From WHSW01 sp963828755 (GTDB lineage: Bacteria; Actinomycetota; Thermoleophilia; Solirubrobacterales; 70-9), in the NCBI GenBank assembly GCA_963828755.1, contig CAWHFY010000017.1, positions 62,001-126,000 on the forward strand: DNA of 64,000 nt, written 5' to 3'. The notes under the pieces were generated by a model. That model worked only from the letters and a program-made list of their open reading frames with translations. It made no database searches and was not told the origin of the DNA. The stretch's first letter is position 1. Each line of letters opens with the position of its first letter. Of this stretch, positions 26,328-36,689 are shown piece by piece. The translations under genes and the position numbers were made by a program.

Positions 26328-27590
26328 CTAGGGCTGTCCCCGTTCGCTCGCCAGCGCCGCCCCGATCCGCTGCACCGTGGTCGGGTGCGTGCCGAACAGC
26401 GCCGCGAACCAGCCCGGCGGGTCGGGATCGGAGATGTTCGCTCGCGCGAGCTCGACCTGCAGCGCGACGAGCGCCTTCGGGTCGTGGGTGAGCTCGAGCG
26501 CGAACTGGTCGGCCGACGCCTCGACCTGGCGCGAAAGCTGGTTGCCGGGAATGTTGAGGACGAAGACCGCGAGGGTGATCGCGAGCAGATAGATCGGGAC
26601 CGCCGCCGGTCTCGCCGGGTCGATGTCCTGGCGTCGGGCCATCGCGAGCGCGAGCTCGCGCACGAACAGGAGCCCGAACGGGGCCACGATCGCGACGTAG
26701 GTAAGCCCGCGGCGGATGTCGTCGTTGGCGACGTGGCCGAGCTCGTGGGCGACCACCGAGCGCAGCTCGGGCCGCTCGGCCTCGCGCAGCAGGTTGTCGT
26801 ACAGGACGACCCGCTTGCTGGAGCCGATCCCGTCGACGAACGCGTTGAGCGAGGTCACGCGGCGGCTGGCATCGATCCGGTAGACCTCGCCGATCTCGAC
26901 CCCGGCCTCGCGGCCGAGCTCGAGCACGTCGGCGCGCGCCTGGCTGCCCTCCGGCAGCGCCTCGAACTTGTTGAAGATCGGCGCCAGCACCACCGGCGCG
27001 ATCCAGACGAAGACGATCGCGAGCCCGGTGGCCACCGCGGCGCCGGGAATCCACCAGCGGCGCGGGAAGCGGCGCACCAGGGCGATGAGCAGCGCGGCGC
27101 CGCCCGCGGTCAGCAGCGCCGTGATCCCTGCGGAGCGGGCGACGTCCCACAGCCACGAGTCCAGCGACTGGGTCGAGAGGCCGATGTCGACGGCGCGCTC
27201 GTGCGAGATCAGCGACACCGGCAGCGTCGCGAGGGTGACCGAGAGCGAGACCGCTGCCCCGGCCAGCGCGGCGCCGCGCAGCGGCCGCTCGGCGAGCCGC
27301 TCGAGCCGGCGGCGCAGCGGCGCCGGGCGTCCGAGCGCGATCGCGGTCAGCACGGCGGCCTCGATCGCGAGGCTCGCGATCAGCAGCAGCCGCTGCGGCG
27401 CGCGGTAGTCGCGCGCGCGGTCGAGCTCGGCAGCGCTGAAGTAGTCGCGCTCGTCGACCGCGACCGGATCCGGGCCCCGGTCGGAGGGGGCAAGCACCCA
27501 CACCGCCGCCTCGGCGACGATGACCATCACCACCGCCGCACAGCCCACGCGGACCGCGGTTGAGCGCGGCCAGGAGCCCGCCAGCCTCAT
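26328..27590 (-). CDS. M48-family membrane zinc protease (Ste24/CAAX-protease like)
   Basis: Complete 420-residue integral membrane metalloprotease. Five or so hydrophobic helices in the N-terminal two thirds (AAVVMVIVAEAAVWVLAP, ITALLTAGGAALLIALV, AAVATGLAIVFVWIAPVVL) surround a catalytic domain with LNAFVDGIGSSKRVVLYDNL, the zinc motif SVVAHELGHVANDD (HExxH) and the third ligand Glu in QVEASADQFAL. The layout, with PIFNKFEALPEG before the catalytic domain, is that of Ste24-type rather than short HtpX proteins. Probably takes part in membrane protein quality control; substrates unknown. Confidence 0.9.
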   Translation of the reverse strand: MRLAGSWPRSTAVRVGCAAVVMVIVAEAAVWVLAPSDRGPDPVAVDERDYFSAAELDRARDYRAPQRLLLIASLAIEAAVLTAIALGRPAPLRRRLERLAERPLRGAALAGAAVSLSVTLATLPVSLISHERAVDIGLSTQSLDSWLWDVARSAGITALLTAGGAALLIALVRRFPRRWWIPGAAVATGLAIVFVWIAPVVLAPIFNKFEALPEGSQARADVLELGREAGVEIGEVYRIDASRRVTSLNAFVDGIGSSKRVVLYDNLLREAERPELRSVVAHELGHVANDDIRRGLTYVAIVAPFGLLFVRELALAMARRQDIDPARPAAVPIYLLAITLAVFVLNIPGNQLSRQVEASADQFALELTHDPKALVALQVELARANISDPDPPGWFAALFGTHPTTVQRIGAALASERGQP

Positions 27591-27630
27591 CGCCGCCTAC
27601 GATAGTCGGCCTCGTCCCGGGGGTCCGAAA

Positions 27631-28383
27631 TTGCGTCTCGCGCTGATCAGCGACATCCACTCGAACCTGCCCGCCCTCGAGGCGGTGCTCGCCGACGCCG
27701 ACGCGGCCGGGGTCGAGCGGATCTGGTGCCTGGGCGACGTGGTCGGCTACGGCGCGCAGCCGGACGAGTGCGCGGCGCTCGTGCGTGAGCGCTGCGAGGT
27801 CTGCCTCGTGGGCAACCACGACCTCGCCGCGCTCGAGCAGCTCGACATCTCCACCTTCTCGCCCGCCGCCGCCGCCGCGGTCCGCTGGACCAGGGAGCGG
27901 ATGAGCGACGAGACCCGCGACTTCCTCGCCGGGCTCGACCCGTCGGACGAGAGCCGCGAGGTCGGTCTCTACCACGCGTCGCCGCGCGACCCGGTCTGGG
28001 AGTACGTGCTCTGGCCCGATCAGGCGGCCGAGTGCATCCGCGCCCAGGCGCGACGAGTCAGCTTCGTCGGCCACTCGCACGTCGCCCTCTTCTTCGCCCT
28101 CCCCGACTCGGGCGCAGCGCCCGGCGCCGCCGACGACGCGCGGGGCGCCCAGGCGGGGGCCGGGACCAGCCTCGAGGTCGGCCGCGGCCGCTGGCTGATC
28201 AACCCCGGCAGCGTCGGCCAGCCGCGCGATGGCGACCCGCGCGCCGCCTGGCTCGAGCTCGACACCGAGGCCTGGCACGCTGACTTCCACCGGGTCGCCT
28301 ACGACATCGACCGCGCCGCGGACGCGATCGTCGCCACCGAGCTCCCCGAACACCTCGCCCGGCGACTCTACGTGGGCCAATGA
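27631..28383 (+). CDS. Metallophosphoesterase (YfcE/MJ0936-like)
   Basis: Complete 250-residue calcineurin-like phosphoesterase from a TTG at 27631. Metal ligands are visible in order: LISDIHSNLPALEAVL (DxH), CLGDVVGYGAQPDEC (GDxxGYG), LVGNHDLAALEQL (GNHD), and VGHSHVALFF (GHxH) with INPGSVGQPRDGDPRA. This set marks the predicted phosphodiesterase group that includes YfcE. Natural substrate unknown. Its stop shares ATGA with a possible upstream start of the next lipoprotein gene. Confidence 0.9.
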   Translation: MRLALISDIHSNLPALEAVLADADAAGVERIWCLGDVVGYGAQPDECAALVRERCEVCLVGNHDLAALEQLDISTFSPAAAAAVRWTRERMSDETRDFLAGLDPSDESREVGLYHASPRDPVWEYVLWPDQAAECIRAQARRVSFVGHSHVALFFALPDSGAAPGAADDARGAQAGAGTSLEVGRGRWLINPGSVGQPRDGDPRAAWLELDTEAWHADFHRVAYDIDRAADAIVATELPEHLARRLYVGQ

Positions 28384-28424
28384 GTGACCCGGGGCGGCGC
28401 AAGCCAATTACTAGACTCGCCGCG

Positions 28425-28973
28425 ATGCCCCGTCGCGGCCCGATCTGCCTGCTCTCGTGCGTTTTCGCTCTGGCTTTCGCCAGTTGCGGGTCAAGCAACG
28501 ACGGCACGATTCCACCCGACGAAGCGGACACCCTGTTGACGCTCGTGGCCGCTGTCAAGAACGATGTCGTCAACGGCGAATGCGACCGGGCCAAGGCCCA
28601 CGCCCAGGAGCTGGTCAGCGAGGTCGACCAGCTTCCGAACGAGGTCGACCCTGACGTCGCAGACGAGCTCGCCAAGGCGGCAACCAACCTCGAGGGCCTC
28701 TCCGAGACGGACTGCACCGACACCGGCGCCTCGGGCGAGACCGGCGTCGCGACGACGTCGACCACCTCGTCGACGACCACCGAGGTGACGACCGCGCCAA
28801 CGACCACCGAGGAGACATCGACGACGAGCACGACAACCGACCAGCAGCCCACCGAGCAGCCGAACCAGACGCCGCCGACCGGTCAACCGGACCAGGGCGG
28901 CGGTCAGACGGGCCAGGGCGGCACGGGCGGCCCGGCGAGCGGCGGCGTCACCGGCGGCGGGAACGCGGGCTAA
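28425..28973 (+). CDS. Putative lipoprotein with Thr-rich stalk
   Basis: 182 residues from ATG 28425; an in-frame ATG at 28380 overlapping the previous stop would add 15 residues before the signal. MPRRGPICLLSCVFALAFAS ends in the lipobox FASC. The folded part (EADTLLTLVAAVKNDVVNGE...LEGLSETDCTDTG) has two further cysteines that could pair. The C-terminal half is Thr/Ser/Gln/Gly-rich low complexity, like a wall-spanning stalk. No family recognised. It ends 3 bases before the kinase gene and may be a cognate extracellular component. Confidence 0.75.
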   Translation: MPRRGPICLLSCVFALAFASCGSSNDGTIPPDEADTLLTLVAAVKNDVVNGECDRAKAHAQELVSEVDQLPNEVDPDVADELAKAATNLEGLSETDCTDTGASGETGVATTSTTSSTTTEVTTAPTTTEETSTTSTTTDQQPTEQPNQTPPTGQPDQGGGQTGQGGTGGPASGGVTGGGNAG

Positions 28974-28976
28974 CCG

Positions 28977-30230
28977 ATGAACGCGACGATCTCAGACCGT
29001 TACGAGCTCGGCGATCGGCTCGGCTCCGGCGGCATGTCGACCGTCTACCGGGCAACCGACCGGGTGCTCGAACGAACCGTCGCGGTGAAGATCCTCGCCG
29101 AGCACCTCTCCGACGACGACAAGTTCGTGGCCCGCTTCCGCCGCGAGGCGCTCGCGGTCGCGAAGCTGATCCACCCGAACATCGTCCAGGTCTACGACAC
29201 CGGGGTCGACGCCGAGCGCCACTACATCGTCATGGAGTACGTCGAGGGCAAGTCAGTCGCGCAGCTGCTGCAAACCAAGGGCCGGCTCGGCGCCGACTCG
29301 ACCGCCGAGATCGGTATCCAGGCGTGCGCCGGGCTCGAGTACGCGCACCGCCAGGGGATCATCCACCGCGACGTCAAGCCCGGGAACCTGATGGTGATCG
29401 GCGGCCCTGCCGGTCGCCGGCGCCGCGACAGCTCCGCGCACGAGCCGCCGACCGGCGAGATGACGATCAAGCTCACCGACTTCGGGATCGCCCGCGCGAC
29501 GGCGCAGTCGCGCCTCACCCAGGTCGGCTCGGTGGTCGGCACCGCTGCCTACCTCGCGCCCGAGCAGGCCCGGGGCGAGGAGGCGACCCCGGCCGCGGAC
29601 GTCTACGCGCTCGGCGTGGTGCTGTACCAGCTGCTCACCGGGCGCCTGCCCTGGGAGGGCTCGACCCTCGCCGAGCTCGCGATCCGGCGCGAGAACGAGA
29701 GCCCGCTGCCGCCGACGTCGTACGACCCCGACGTCCCGGAGACGCTCTCGCAGGCGGTTCTGCGTTCGCTCGAGGGCGAGGCGTCGGCCCGCTACCGGTC
29801 GGCCCGCGACCTCTCGCGGGCGCTCGACGCCGGCCTGCGCGGCCAGGAGCCGCCGCCGCCGTCCGACGAGCTGCCGACCAACATGCTCTCCACCGGCCCG
29901 ACAACCGCGGCGACGCGGCGGATGTCGAGCCCGGAGCCGCGCACCCCGGTTGCCCCCGAGCCCGTGGCGCCGCCGCGGCGGCGGCCCGCGCAGCCGGCGG
30001 CGCGCCCGGTCACGACCCCAGCGCAGCCGCGCCGGCGCTCGGCCGGCTCGCGGTTCGCGCGGGCGCTCGGGATCCTGCTGCTGATCGCGATCCTCGCCGC
30101 GGTGATCGCCGGCGCTGTGCTGCTGCTCACCGACGCCGGGCAGGGAACCGACATCGGGCAGACGATCAAAGACAACCTGAACGATCAGATTCAGTCGATC
30201 GAGGATTTCGTTCGGGAGAACACGCAGTAG
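28977..30230 (+). CDS. Ser/Thr protein kinase, PknB-like, single transmembrane helix, no PASTA repeats
   Basis: Complete 417-residue Hanks-type kinase. Gly-rich loop GDRLGSGGMSTVYRA, ATP-binding Lys38 in VAVKIL, catalytic HRD in IIHRDVKPGN (Asp132), DFG at 168-170, activation segment with GSVVGTAAYLAPEQ. Residues ~142-161 are an Arg/Ser-rich insert just before the DFG strand, which most relatives lack. A Pro/Arg-rich juxtamembrane region leads to the helix ALGILLLIAILAAVIAGAVL and a short outer tail of about 30 residues, too short for PASTA domains. Substrates unknown; wall and division proteins are usual in this family. Confidence 0.93.
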   Translation: MNATISDRYELGDRLGSGGMSTVYRATDRVLERTVAVKILAEHLSDDDKFVARFRREALAVAKLIHPNIVQVYDTGVDAERHYIVMEYVEGKSVAQLLQTKGRLGADSTAEIGIQACAGLEYAHRQGIIHRDVKPGNLMVIGGPAGRRRRDSSAHEPPTGEMTIKLTDFGIARATAQSRLTQVGSVVGTAAYLAPEQARGEEATPAADVYALGVVLYQLLTGRLPWEGSTLAELAIRRENESPLPPTSYDPDVPETLSQAVLRSLEGEASARYRSARDLSRALDAGLRGQEPPPPSDELPTNMLSTGPTTAATRRMSSPEPRTPVAPEPVAPPRRRPAQPAARPVTTPAQPRRRSAGSRFARALGILLLIAILAAVIAGAVLLLTDAGQGTDIGQTIKDNLNDQIQSIEDFVRENTQ

Positions 30231-30352
30231 GACTCCCGCCAGGTCCTCGCCGCTCGCCGCTCGCGCAGGCCGGGGCTGCCAGGATCGGATTGAGGTCGGC
30301 CGGGCGGCGGTAACGGGCGGGCCGGCGTTCGGGGCCTGCGCATGCGCCGACT

Positions 30353-31657
30353 CTAGGCGGCGGGGGCCTCCCAGGGCGCCGCTCCGCCGAGCACCGCGGC
30401 GCGATAGCGCTCGTAGGCCCCGCCGACAATCGCCGCCCGCGCCCCGGCGACGAGGCGCTCGAGGAACGTCAGGTTGTGGAGCGTGATCAATCGCGCCGAG
30501 CTCGGCGGCTCGGCGCGAGCCAGGTAATGCAGGTAGGCGCGCGTGTGGGTGGCGCAGGTCGCGCACGGGCACCCCTCGACGAGCGGCTCCTGGTCGACCC
30601 GGTAGGCGGGCTTGGTGACGTCGAAGCGAAAGCGCGAGTCGGGCAGCGGCGCCAGCGCCATCCCGTGGCGGGCGAGCCGGGTCGGGACGGCGCAGTCGAA
30701 GACGTCGATCCCGAGCCCGATCCCGGCGAGCACGTCGTCGGGCTCCCCGATCCCGAGCAGGTGCTTGGGCGCCCCGACCGGAAGCAGCGGTGCCGTCATC
30801 TCGAGCACCCCGTGCATCTCGGGCTTGTCGCGCCCGAGCGTGCCGCCGATCGCGAGCCCGTCGACCGCCGCCGAGCCGACCCGCTCGGCCGACTCGCGGC
30901 GCAGGTCCTCGTAGACCCCGCCCTGCACGATGCCGAACACGGCCTGCTTCTCGGGGCCGTGCTCGGCGTGCCATTCGAGGCAGCGGTCGAGCCAGCGGTG
31001 GGTGCGCTCGGTCGACCGCTGCGTGTACTCCCGGTCGGCGTGAAAGGGCGTGCACTCGTCGAAGACCAGCGCGATGTCGGAGCCCAGCGCCGCCTGCACC
31101 GACATCGACTCCTCCGGTCCCATGAACCGCTTCGAGCCGTCGATGTACGAGCGAAACGACACCCCCCGCTCGGCGATCTCGTCGACCCCGCCGCTCGCCC
31201 CGGCGCCGCCGCGCCGGCCCTTGATCTCGTCGGCGACGTTGCCGTGCGCGAGCGAGAAGACCTGAAAGCCGCCTGAGTCGGTGATCAGCGCCCGGTCCCA
31301 GCCGATGAACCGGTGCAGGCCGCCGAGCTCGGCGATCCGCTCTGCCCCGGGCGACAGGAACAGGTGGAACGTGTTGCCGAGGATCAGCTCGAACCCGAGC
31401 CGGGCGACGTCGCCGACGTCCAGGCTGCGCACCGCCCCACGGGTGGCGAGCGGGATGAACGCCGGCGTCTCGACCGGCCCGTGCGCGGTCAGCAGCCGCC
31501 CGCAGCGGGCGGCTCCGTCACGCGCCAGGATCTCGAATCGAAGTCGCTCGGGTCGTCTCGCACGCCCGGAAGCCTGACTACTTCGCGGGCGGGGTGCCGC
31601 GCGATCACAGAAAACCTGAGTCAGTTTGTAGCAGTAGCCAGCCAGCAATTCGAGCAC
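30353..31657 (-). CDS. tgt: Queuine tRNA-ribosyltransferase (tRNA-guanine transglycosylase), start uncertain
   Basis: Exchanges guanine-34 of GUN anticodons for preQ1. The catalytic domain reads FEILARDGAARCGRLLTAHG, TPAFIPLATRGAVRSL, the first Asp in LITDSGGFQVFSL, the nucleophile region FGIVQGGVYEDLR, LLGIGEPDDVLAG and FDCAVPTRLARHG, then the zinc site CPCATCATHTRAYLHYLARA. The family start corresponds to about position 31540, but no ATG, GTG or TTG is there; the nearest in-frame starts are TTG 31648 and GTG 31657, adding ~35 residues. preQ1 synthesis genes are not in the window. It converges with the kinase gene over a 122-base gap that contains only a GCGCATGCGC palindrome. Confidence 0.9.
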   Translation of the reverse strand: MLELLAGYCYKLTQVFCDRAAPRPRSSQASGRARRPERLRFEILARDGAARCGRLLTAHGPVETPAFIPLATRGAVRSLDVGDVARLGFELILGNTFHLFLSPGAERIAELGGLHRFIGWDRALITDSGGFQVFSLAHGNVADEIKGRRGGAGASGGVDEIAERGVSFRSYIDGSKRFMGPEESMSVQAALGSDIALVFDECTPFHADREYTQRSTERTHRWLDRCLEWHAEHGPEKQAVFGIVQGGVYEDLRRESAERVGSAAVDGLAIGGTLGRDKPEMHGVLEMTAPLLPVGAPKHLLGIGEPDDVLAGIGLGIDVFDCAVPTRLARHGMALAPLPDSRFRFDVTKPAYRVDQEPLVEGCPCATCATHTRAYLHYLARAEPPSSARLITLHNLTFLERLVAGARAAIVGGAYERYRAAVLGGAAPWEAPAA

Positions 31658-31717
31658 GACGCAAACCCCCGACCCCCAACCAGCCGACTCAGGCTGAGCG
31701 CGCCCGCGATCCGGCGC

Positions 31718-33260
31718 TCACTCGATGAGCGAGCGGCCCGTCATCCCCTCCGGCTGCTCGATTCCGAGCAGCGCGAGCGCGGTTGGCGCGACGTCGGCGA
31801 GCACGCCGCCGTCGCTGAGCTCGATCGACGACACGGTGACCACGAACGGGACCGGGTTCAGCGAGTGGGCGGTGTTCGGCGAGCCGTCGGACTCGAGCAT
31901 GTGCTCGCAGTTGCCGTGGTCGGCGGTGACCATGCAGGTCCCGCCGCTCGAGTGAACCGCGGCGATCACCTCGCCCAGGCAGCCGTCGACGGTCTCCACC
32001 GCGGCGATCGCGGCGGGGATGCTGCCGGTGTGGCCGACCATGTCGGGGTTGGCGAAGTTGATGACCCCGAACCGGTAGTCGCCCTCGTTCCAGCGGCTCG
32101 TGAACGCTTGCGCCGCGGCCTCCGCGCTCATCTGCGGCTTGTGGTCATAGGTGGGAACGTCGCGCGGCGAGTCGACCAGCGCGCGCACCTCCCCGTCCCA
32201 CTCCTCCTCGCGGCCGCCGTTGAAGAAGTACGTGACATGGGCGTACTTCTCGGTCTCGGCGACGTGCAGCTGGCGGGCGCCCTCGGCGGCGAGGACCTCG
32301 GCCAGCGTGGTCGCCGGCGCCTTCGGCGGGAAGGCGACCGGGTACGGCCAACCGTCGTGGTACTCGGTGAGCGTCGTCAGCTCGACCTGCGGCGACGGAC
32401 CGCGATCGAACTCGTCGAAGTCCTGCTCGCCGAGCGCCCTGGTCAGCTCGCGGGCGCGGTCGGGGCGGAAGTTGAGGTGGATCGCGACGTCGCCGTCGGC
32501 CATGCCGTCGTAGCCGCCGACCACGGTCGGCGTGATGAACTCATCCGTCTCGCCACGCTCGCGCGCGGCGGCGATCGCTTCCGCGGCGGTCGCGGCGTGT
32601 CAGCCCCTCGGCGTGGACGATCGCGTCGTAACCGAGCTTGACGCGGTCCCAGCGGCGGTCGCGGTCCATCGCGTAGTAGCGCCCACCGATCGTTCCGATC
32701 CGTCCCGCATGGCGCAGCCAGAGCTCGAGCTCGGCGATGTAGCCGTCGGCGGACGTCGGCAGGGTGTCGCGGCCATCGGTGAACGCGTGCACCACGACAT
32801 CGGGCACGCCCTCCTGGGCGGCGAGCTCGATCAGCGCCTCGATGTGCGACCAGCCCGAGTGCACACCGCCGTCGGAGACCAGCCCGAGCAGGTGGAGGCG
32901 CCCCCGCGGGCTCGAACGCGCCGCCGCGCAGGCGGCGAGCAGCGCCTCGTTCTCGAACAGGGTGCCGTCGGCGACCGCGTCGTCGATCCGCGCCAGGTCC
33001 TGCTTGACGACCGCACCGGCGCCGAGATTGAGGTGGCCGACCTCGGAGTTGCCCATCTGGCCGTCGGGCAGCCCGACGTCGCGGCCGCTCGCCGAGAGCT
33101 GCGTGTGCGGATAGCCGCTCCAGAGCTGATCGAAGACCGGTGTACGGGCCTGCGAGATCGCGTTCCCGGGCCCGGGCTCGGCCAGCCCCCAGCCGTCGAG
33201 GATGATCAGCGCGACCGACGGCGCCGGGAGATCGGTGGCGCCGGGCGAGATCTCGCTCAC
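31718..33260 (-). CDS. gpmI: 2,3-bisphosphoglycerate-independent phosphoglycerate mutase, frame break near 32600
   Basis: Di-manganese enzyme that interconverts 3- and 2-phosphoglycerate, about 514 residues. ALIILDGWGLAEPGPGNAI binds metal; the phosphorylated serine is in DGQMGNSEVGHLNLGAG; AFTDGRDTLPTSADGYI, HLNFRPDRARELTRAL and the second metal site VTADHGNCEHMLE follow. The two halves are in different frames and are joined by removing one base near 32600. The ATG overlaps the tpiA stop by 4 bases (ATGA). Last gene of gapA-pgk-tpiA-gpmI, which covers lower glycolysis in order. Confidence 0.93.
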
Positions 33261-34009
33261 GCGGCCCCCTCGCAGACGCCGACGAAGTCGTCGACCTCGA
33301 GGCTGGCGCCGCCGACGAGGCCACCGTCGACGTCATCGAGGCCGAACAGCTCGGCGGCGTTGGCGGGCTTCACCGAGCCGCCGTACAGGATCCGCACCGC
33401 AGCGCCCGCGTTGGCGTCGATCGCGCCGATCAGGCCCCGGATGAACGCGCACGCCTCCTGGGCCTGCTCGGCGGTCGCGGTACGCCCAGTGCCGATCGCC
33501 CAGATCGGCTCGTAGGCGATGACGACCGAGCCGAGCCGAGCCACGTCGACGGCGGCGAGGTCGGCCTCGAGCTGCCGGCGCAGCACGTCCTCTGTCTCCC
33601 CCGCGTCGCGCTCGGCCTCGGTCTCGCCGCAGCAGAGGATCGCGAGCATGTCAGCGCCGAGCAGCGCCGGGACCTTGCGCGCAAGCGCCTCGTCGGTCTC
33701 GCCGAAGAGCTGGCGGCGCTCGGAGTGGCCGACGATCGCGCCCCGAACCCCGACGTCGGCGAGCATCGGGATCGAGACCTCACCGGTGAACGCCCCGGAC
33801 TCGGCGTCGTGGACGTTCTGGGCGCAGATCGAGACCGACGAGCCGCCCGCCGCATCGACCGCGGCGGGGAGCGCCGTATACGGCGGGCAGACGACCAGGT
33901 CGACGCCTTCCAGCCCGGCGGTCGCGGGCCCGAAGCGCTCGAGGAAGTCCGCGGCCTCGCCGGCGGTCTTGTTCATCTTCCAGTTCGCAGCAACAAGCGG
34001 TCCGTCGAG
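33257..34009 (-). CDS. tpiA: Triosephosphate isomerase, 5' end blurred into pgk
   Basis: Interconverts dihydroxyacetone phosphate and glyceraldehyde-3-phosphate. Catalytic His in IVGHSERRQLFGE, Glu in VIAYEPIWAIGTGR, phosphate loops ILYGGSVKPANAAEL and GGLVGGASLE. The first ATG is at 33976 (MNKTAGEA), but the same frame upstream reads LDGPLVAANWK, the expected N-terminus with the catalytic Lys, so the gene starts at or before about 34009. No start codon is visible there and the pgk frame has no stop, so one base is probably wrong near 34000. Length from 34009 is 250 residues, normal. Confidence 0.92.
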   Translation of the reverse strand, partial: LDGPLVAANWKMNKTAGEAADFLERFGPATAGLEGVDLVVCPPYTALPAAVDAAGGSSVSICAQNVHDAESGAFTGEVSIPMLADVGVRGAIVGHSERRQLFGETDEALARKVPALLGADMLAILCCGETEAERDAGETEDVLRRQLEADLAAVDVARLGSVVIAYEPIWAIGTGRTATAEQAQEACAFIRGLIGAIDANAGAAVRILYGGSVKPANAAELFGLDDVDGGLVGGASLEVDDFVGVCEGAA

Positions 34010-34010
34010 G

Positions 34011-35219
34011 CGCGATCCCTCGAAGCACCTCCACCCCCGGCAGCGCTGCCCCTTCCATCAACTCGAGCGAGGCGCCGCCGCCGGTCGAAAGCCAGTCGAC
34101 GTCGTCGTCGAGCCCGAACGAGGCGAGCGCCGCCGCCGAGTCGCCCCCGCCGACGACCGTGAACCCGGGCGCCCCGGCGACCGCCTCGGCGACCGTCCGG
34201 GTGCCGGCGGCGAACGGCGCGAGCTCGAACGCCCCCATCGGCCCATTCCAGAACACCGCGCCCGCGTCGCCGATCACCCGCGCGTACTCGGCGGCTGTGC
34301 GTGGGCCGACGTCCAGTCCCATCCAGCCGTCGGGGACCTCGACCCCGTCGAGCTCGCGGACCTCGGTTTCGGCATCGAAGGCGCGGCCGCACACCAGGTC
34401 GACCGGAAGCTGCAAGACGCAGTCCGAGGCCTCGGCGCGCTCGAGCACCCGCTCGGCGAGCGCGATCCCCTCCTCCTCGACCAGCGAGTCGCCGGTCGGG
34501 TGGCCCTGCGCGCGAAAGAAGCTGAAGCACATGGCGCCGCCGATCAGGATGCCGTCGGCGGTCTGGAGGAAGCGGTCGATCACCCCGATCTTGTCGGTCA
34601 CCTTGGCGCCACCGAGGACAACGCAGAGTGGCCGCGGCGGGTCGTCCCGCAGCGCCGTCAGCTCCCGGACCTCGCGCTCGAGCAGCAGGCCGGCATAGCC
34701 GGGCAGGCGTTCGGCGACCCCATGGGTGGTCGCGTGGGCGCGGTGCGCGGCGCCGAACGCGTCGTTGACGTAGACGTCGCCGAGCTTCGCCAGGGCGTCG
34801 GCGAGCGCCGGATCGTTCTTGGTCTCGCCGGGCTCGTAGCGGCTGTTTTCCAGCACGAGGATCGCGCCGGGCTCGAGGCGGGCGGCGATCGCCTCGACCT
34901 CCGGCCCGACGACGGCGGGCGCCGTCGTCACCTCCACCTCCAGCAGCTCGCTGAGCCGCGCCGCCACCGGGGCCATCGAGAGCTCCGGCTCGCGGTCCTT
35001 CGGGCGACCGAGGTGCGAGACGAGCACGATCGCCGCACCGCGCTCACGCAGCAGCTCGATCGTCGGCAGCGCCGCGCGGATCCGGGTGTCGTCCGCGACC
35101 ACCCGCCGGCCGCCCGCATCGGCGAGCGGGACGTTGAAGTCCACGCGCGCCAGCACCTTCGCCCCCTCGACGCGGGCGTCGCGCACGCTCGCCTTCGAGA
35201 ACGTGCCTCGCTCGCTCAA
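34011..35219 (-). CDS. pgk: Phosphoglycerate kinase, 3' end unresolved
   Basis: Makes ATP from 1,3-bisphosphoglycerate. From a TTG at 35219 with GGGGGAG 7 bases upstream: VLARVDFNVPLADAGGRRVV, IVLVSHLGRPKDREPE, NSRYEPGETKNDPALA, VLGGAKVTDKIGVIDRFL, FWNGPMGAFELAPFA, VVGGGDSAAALASFG and WLSTGGGASLELMEG. The sequence GVEVLRGIA near 34011 is where the protein should end, at about 403 residues, but no stop is present; uncorrected, the frame continues through tpiA to 33780. A single-base error near 34000 would explain the missing pgk stop and missing tpiA start. Confidence 0.92.
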
Positions 35220-35239
35220 CCCGCTCTCCCCCGCGCGAC

Positions 35240-36265
<1,026 letters not shown>

Positions 36266-36292
36266 CTGCGCCATCTCCCTCGAGGTCGTTGA

Positions 36293-36658
36293 TCAGTTGT
36301 TTTGAACGGCGATCTCGACGCGATGCCCATCCGGGTCGAGTAGATACGCCGAGTAGTAGCCAGCACCGTACTCGGGCCGCGGGCCTGGCGCCCCGTCGTC
36401 GGTTCCGCCCGCCTGGCTGCCGGCCTCCCAGGCAGCCTTGACCGCCGGGATCCCGCTGGCGGCAAAACAGAAGTGGCCGCCGAACGAGCCCGCCGGAGAG
36501 CGTTCGACCGAGGCGAAGAAGGCCGGGCGGACGATGCCCCAGCCGATCTGCGACTCGTTGTCGAGTTGGCGACGCCAGCCGAGCGAGCCGAGCACGGCGT
36601 CGTAGAACCGGCCGGCGGGAGCGAGCTCGGAGACGTCCACGGAGACGTGATGAATCAT
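36293..36658 (-). CDS. VOC-family protein (glyoxalase/dioxygenase fold)
   Basis: Complete 121-residue vicinal-oxygen-chelate domain. MIHHVSVDVSELAPAGRFYD supplies the first metal His; AYLLDPDGHRVEIAVQNN holds the C-terminal ligand Glu. The middle contains FGGHFCFAASGIPAVKAAWE. Single-domain members include lyases, dioxygenases and antibiotic-binding proteins, so the activity is open. It lies between gapA and an ABC exporter, co-directional with both. Confidence 0.85.
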   Translation of the reverse strand: MIHHVSVDVSELAPAGRFYDAVLGSLGWRRQLDNESQIGWGIVRPAFFASVERSPAGSFGGHFCFAASGIPAVKAAWEAGSQAGGTDDGAPGPRPEYGAGYYSAYLLDPDGHRVEIAVQNN

Positions 36659-36689
36659 CGCCTCAACCTACCCGTATTCGCCCGATTCA

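Noticed and set aside
25444..28407. 987-codon open frame antisense to the epimerase, glycosyltransferase, M48 and phosphoesterase region
   Set aside because: Composition is Arg/Gly/Asp-rich shadow coding typical of GC-rich antisense frames; real domains are on the frames annotated.
29253..31055. 600-codon minus-strand frame across the kinase and tgt
   Set aside because: Antisense to an intact Ser/Thr kinase and out of frame with Tgt; no recognisable domain.
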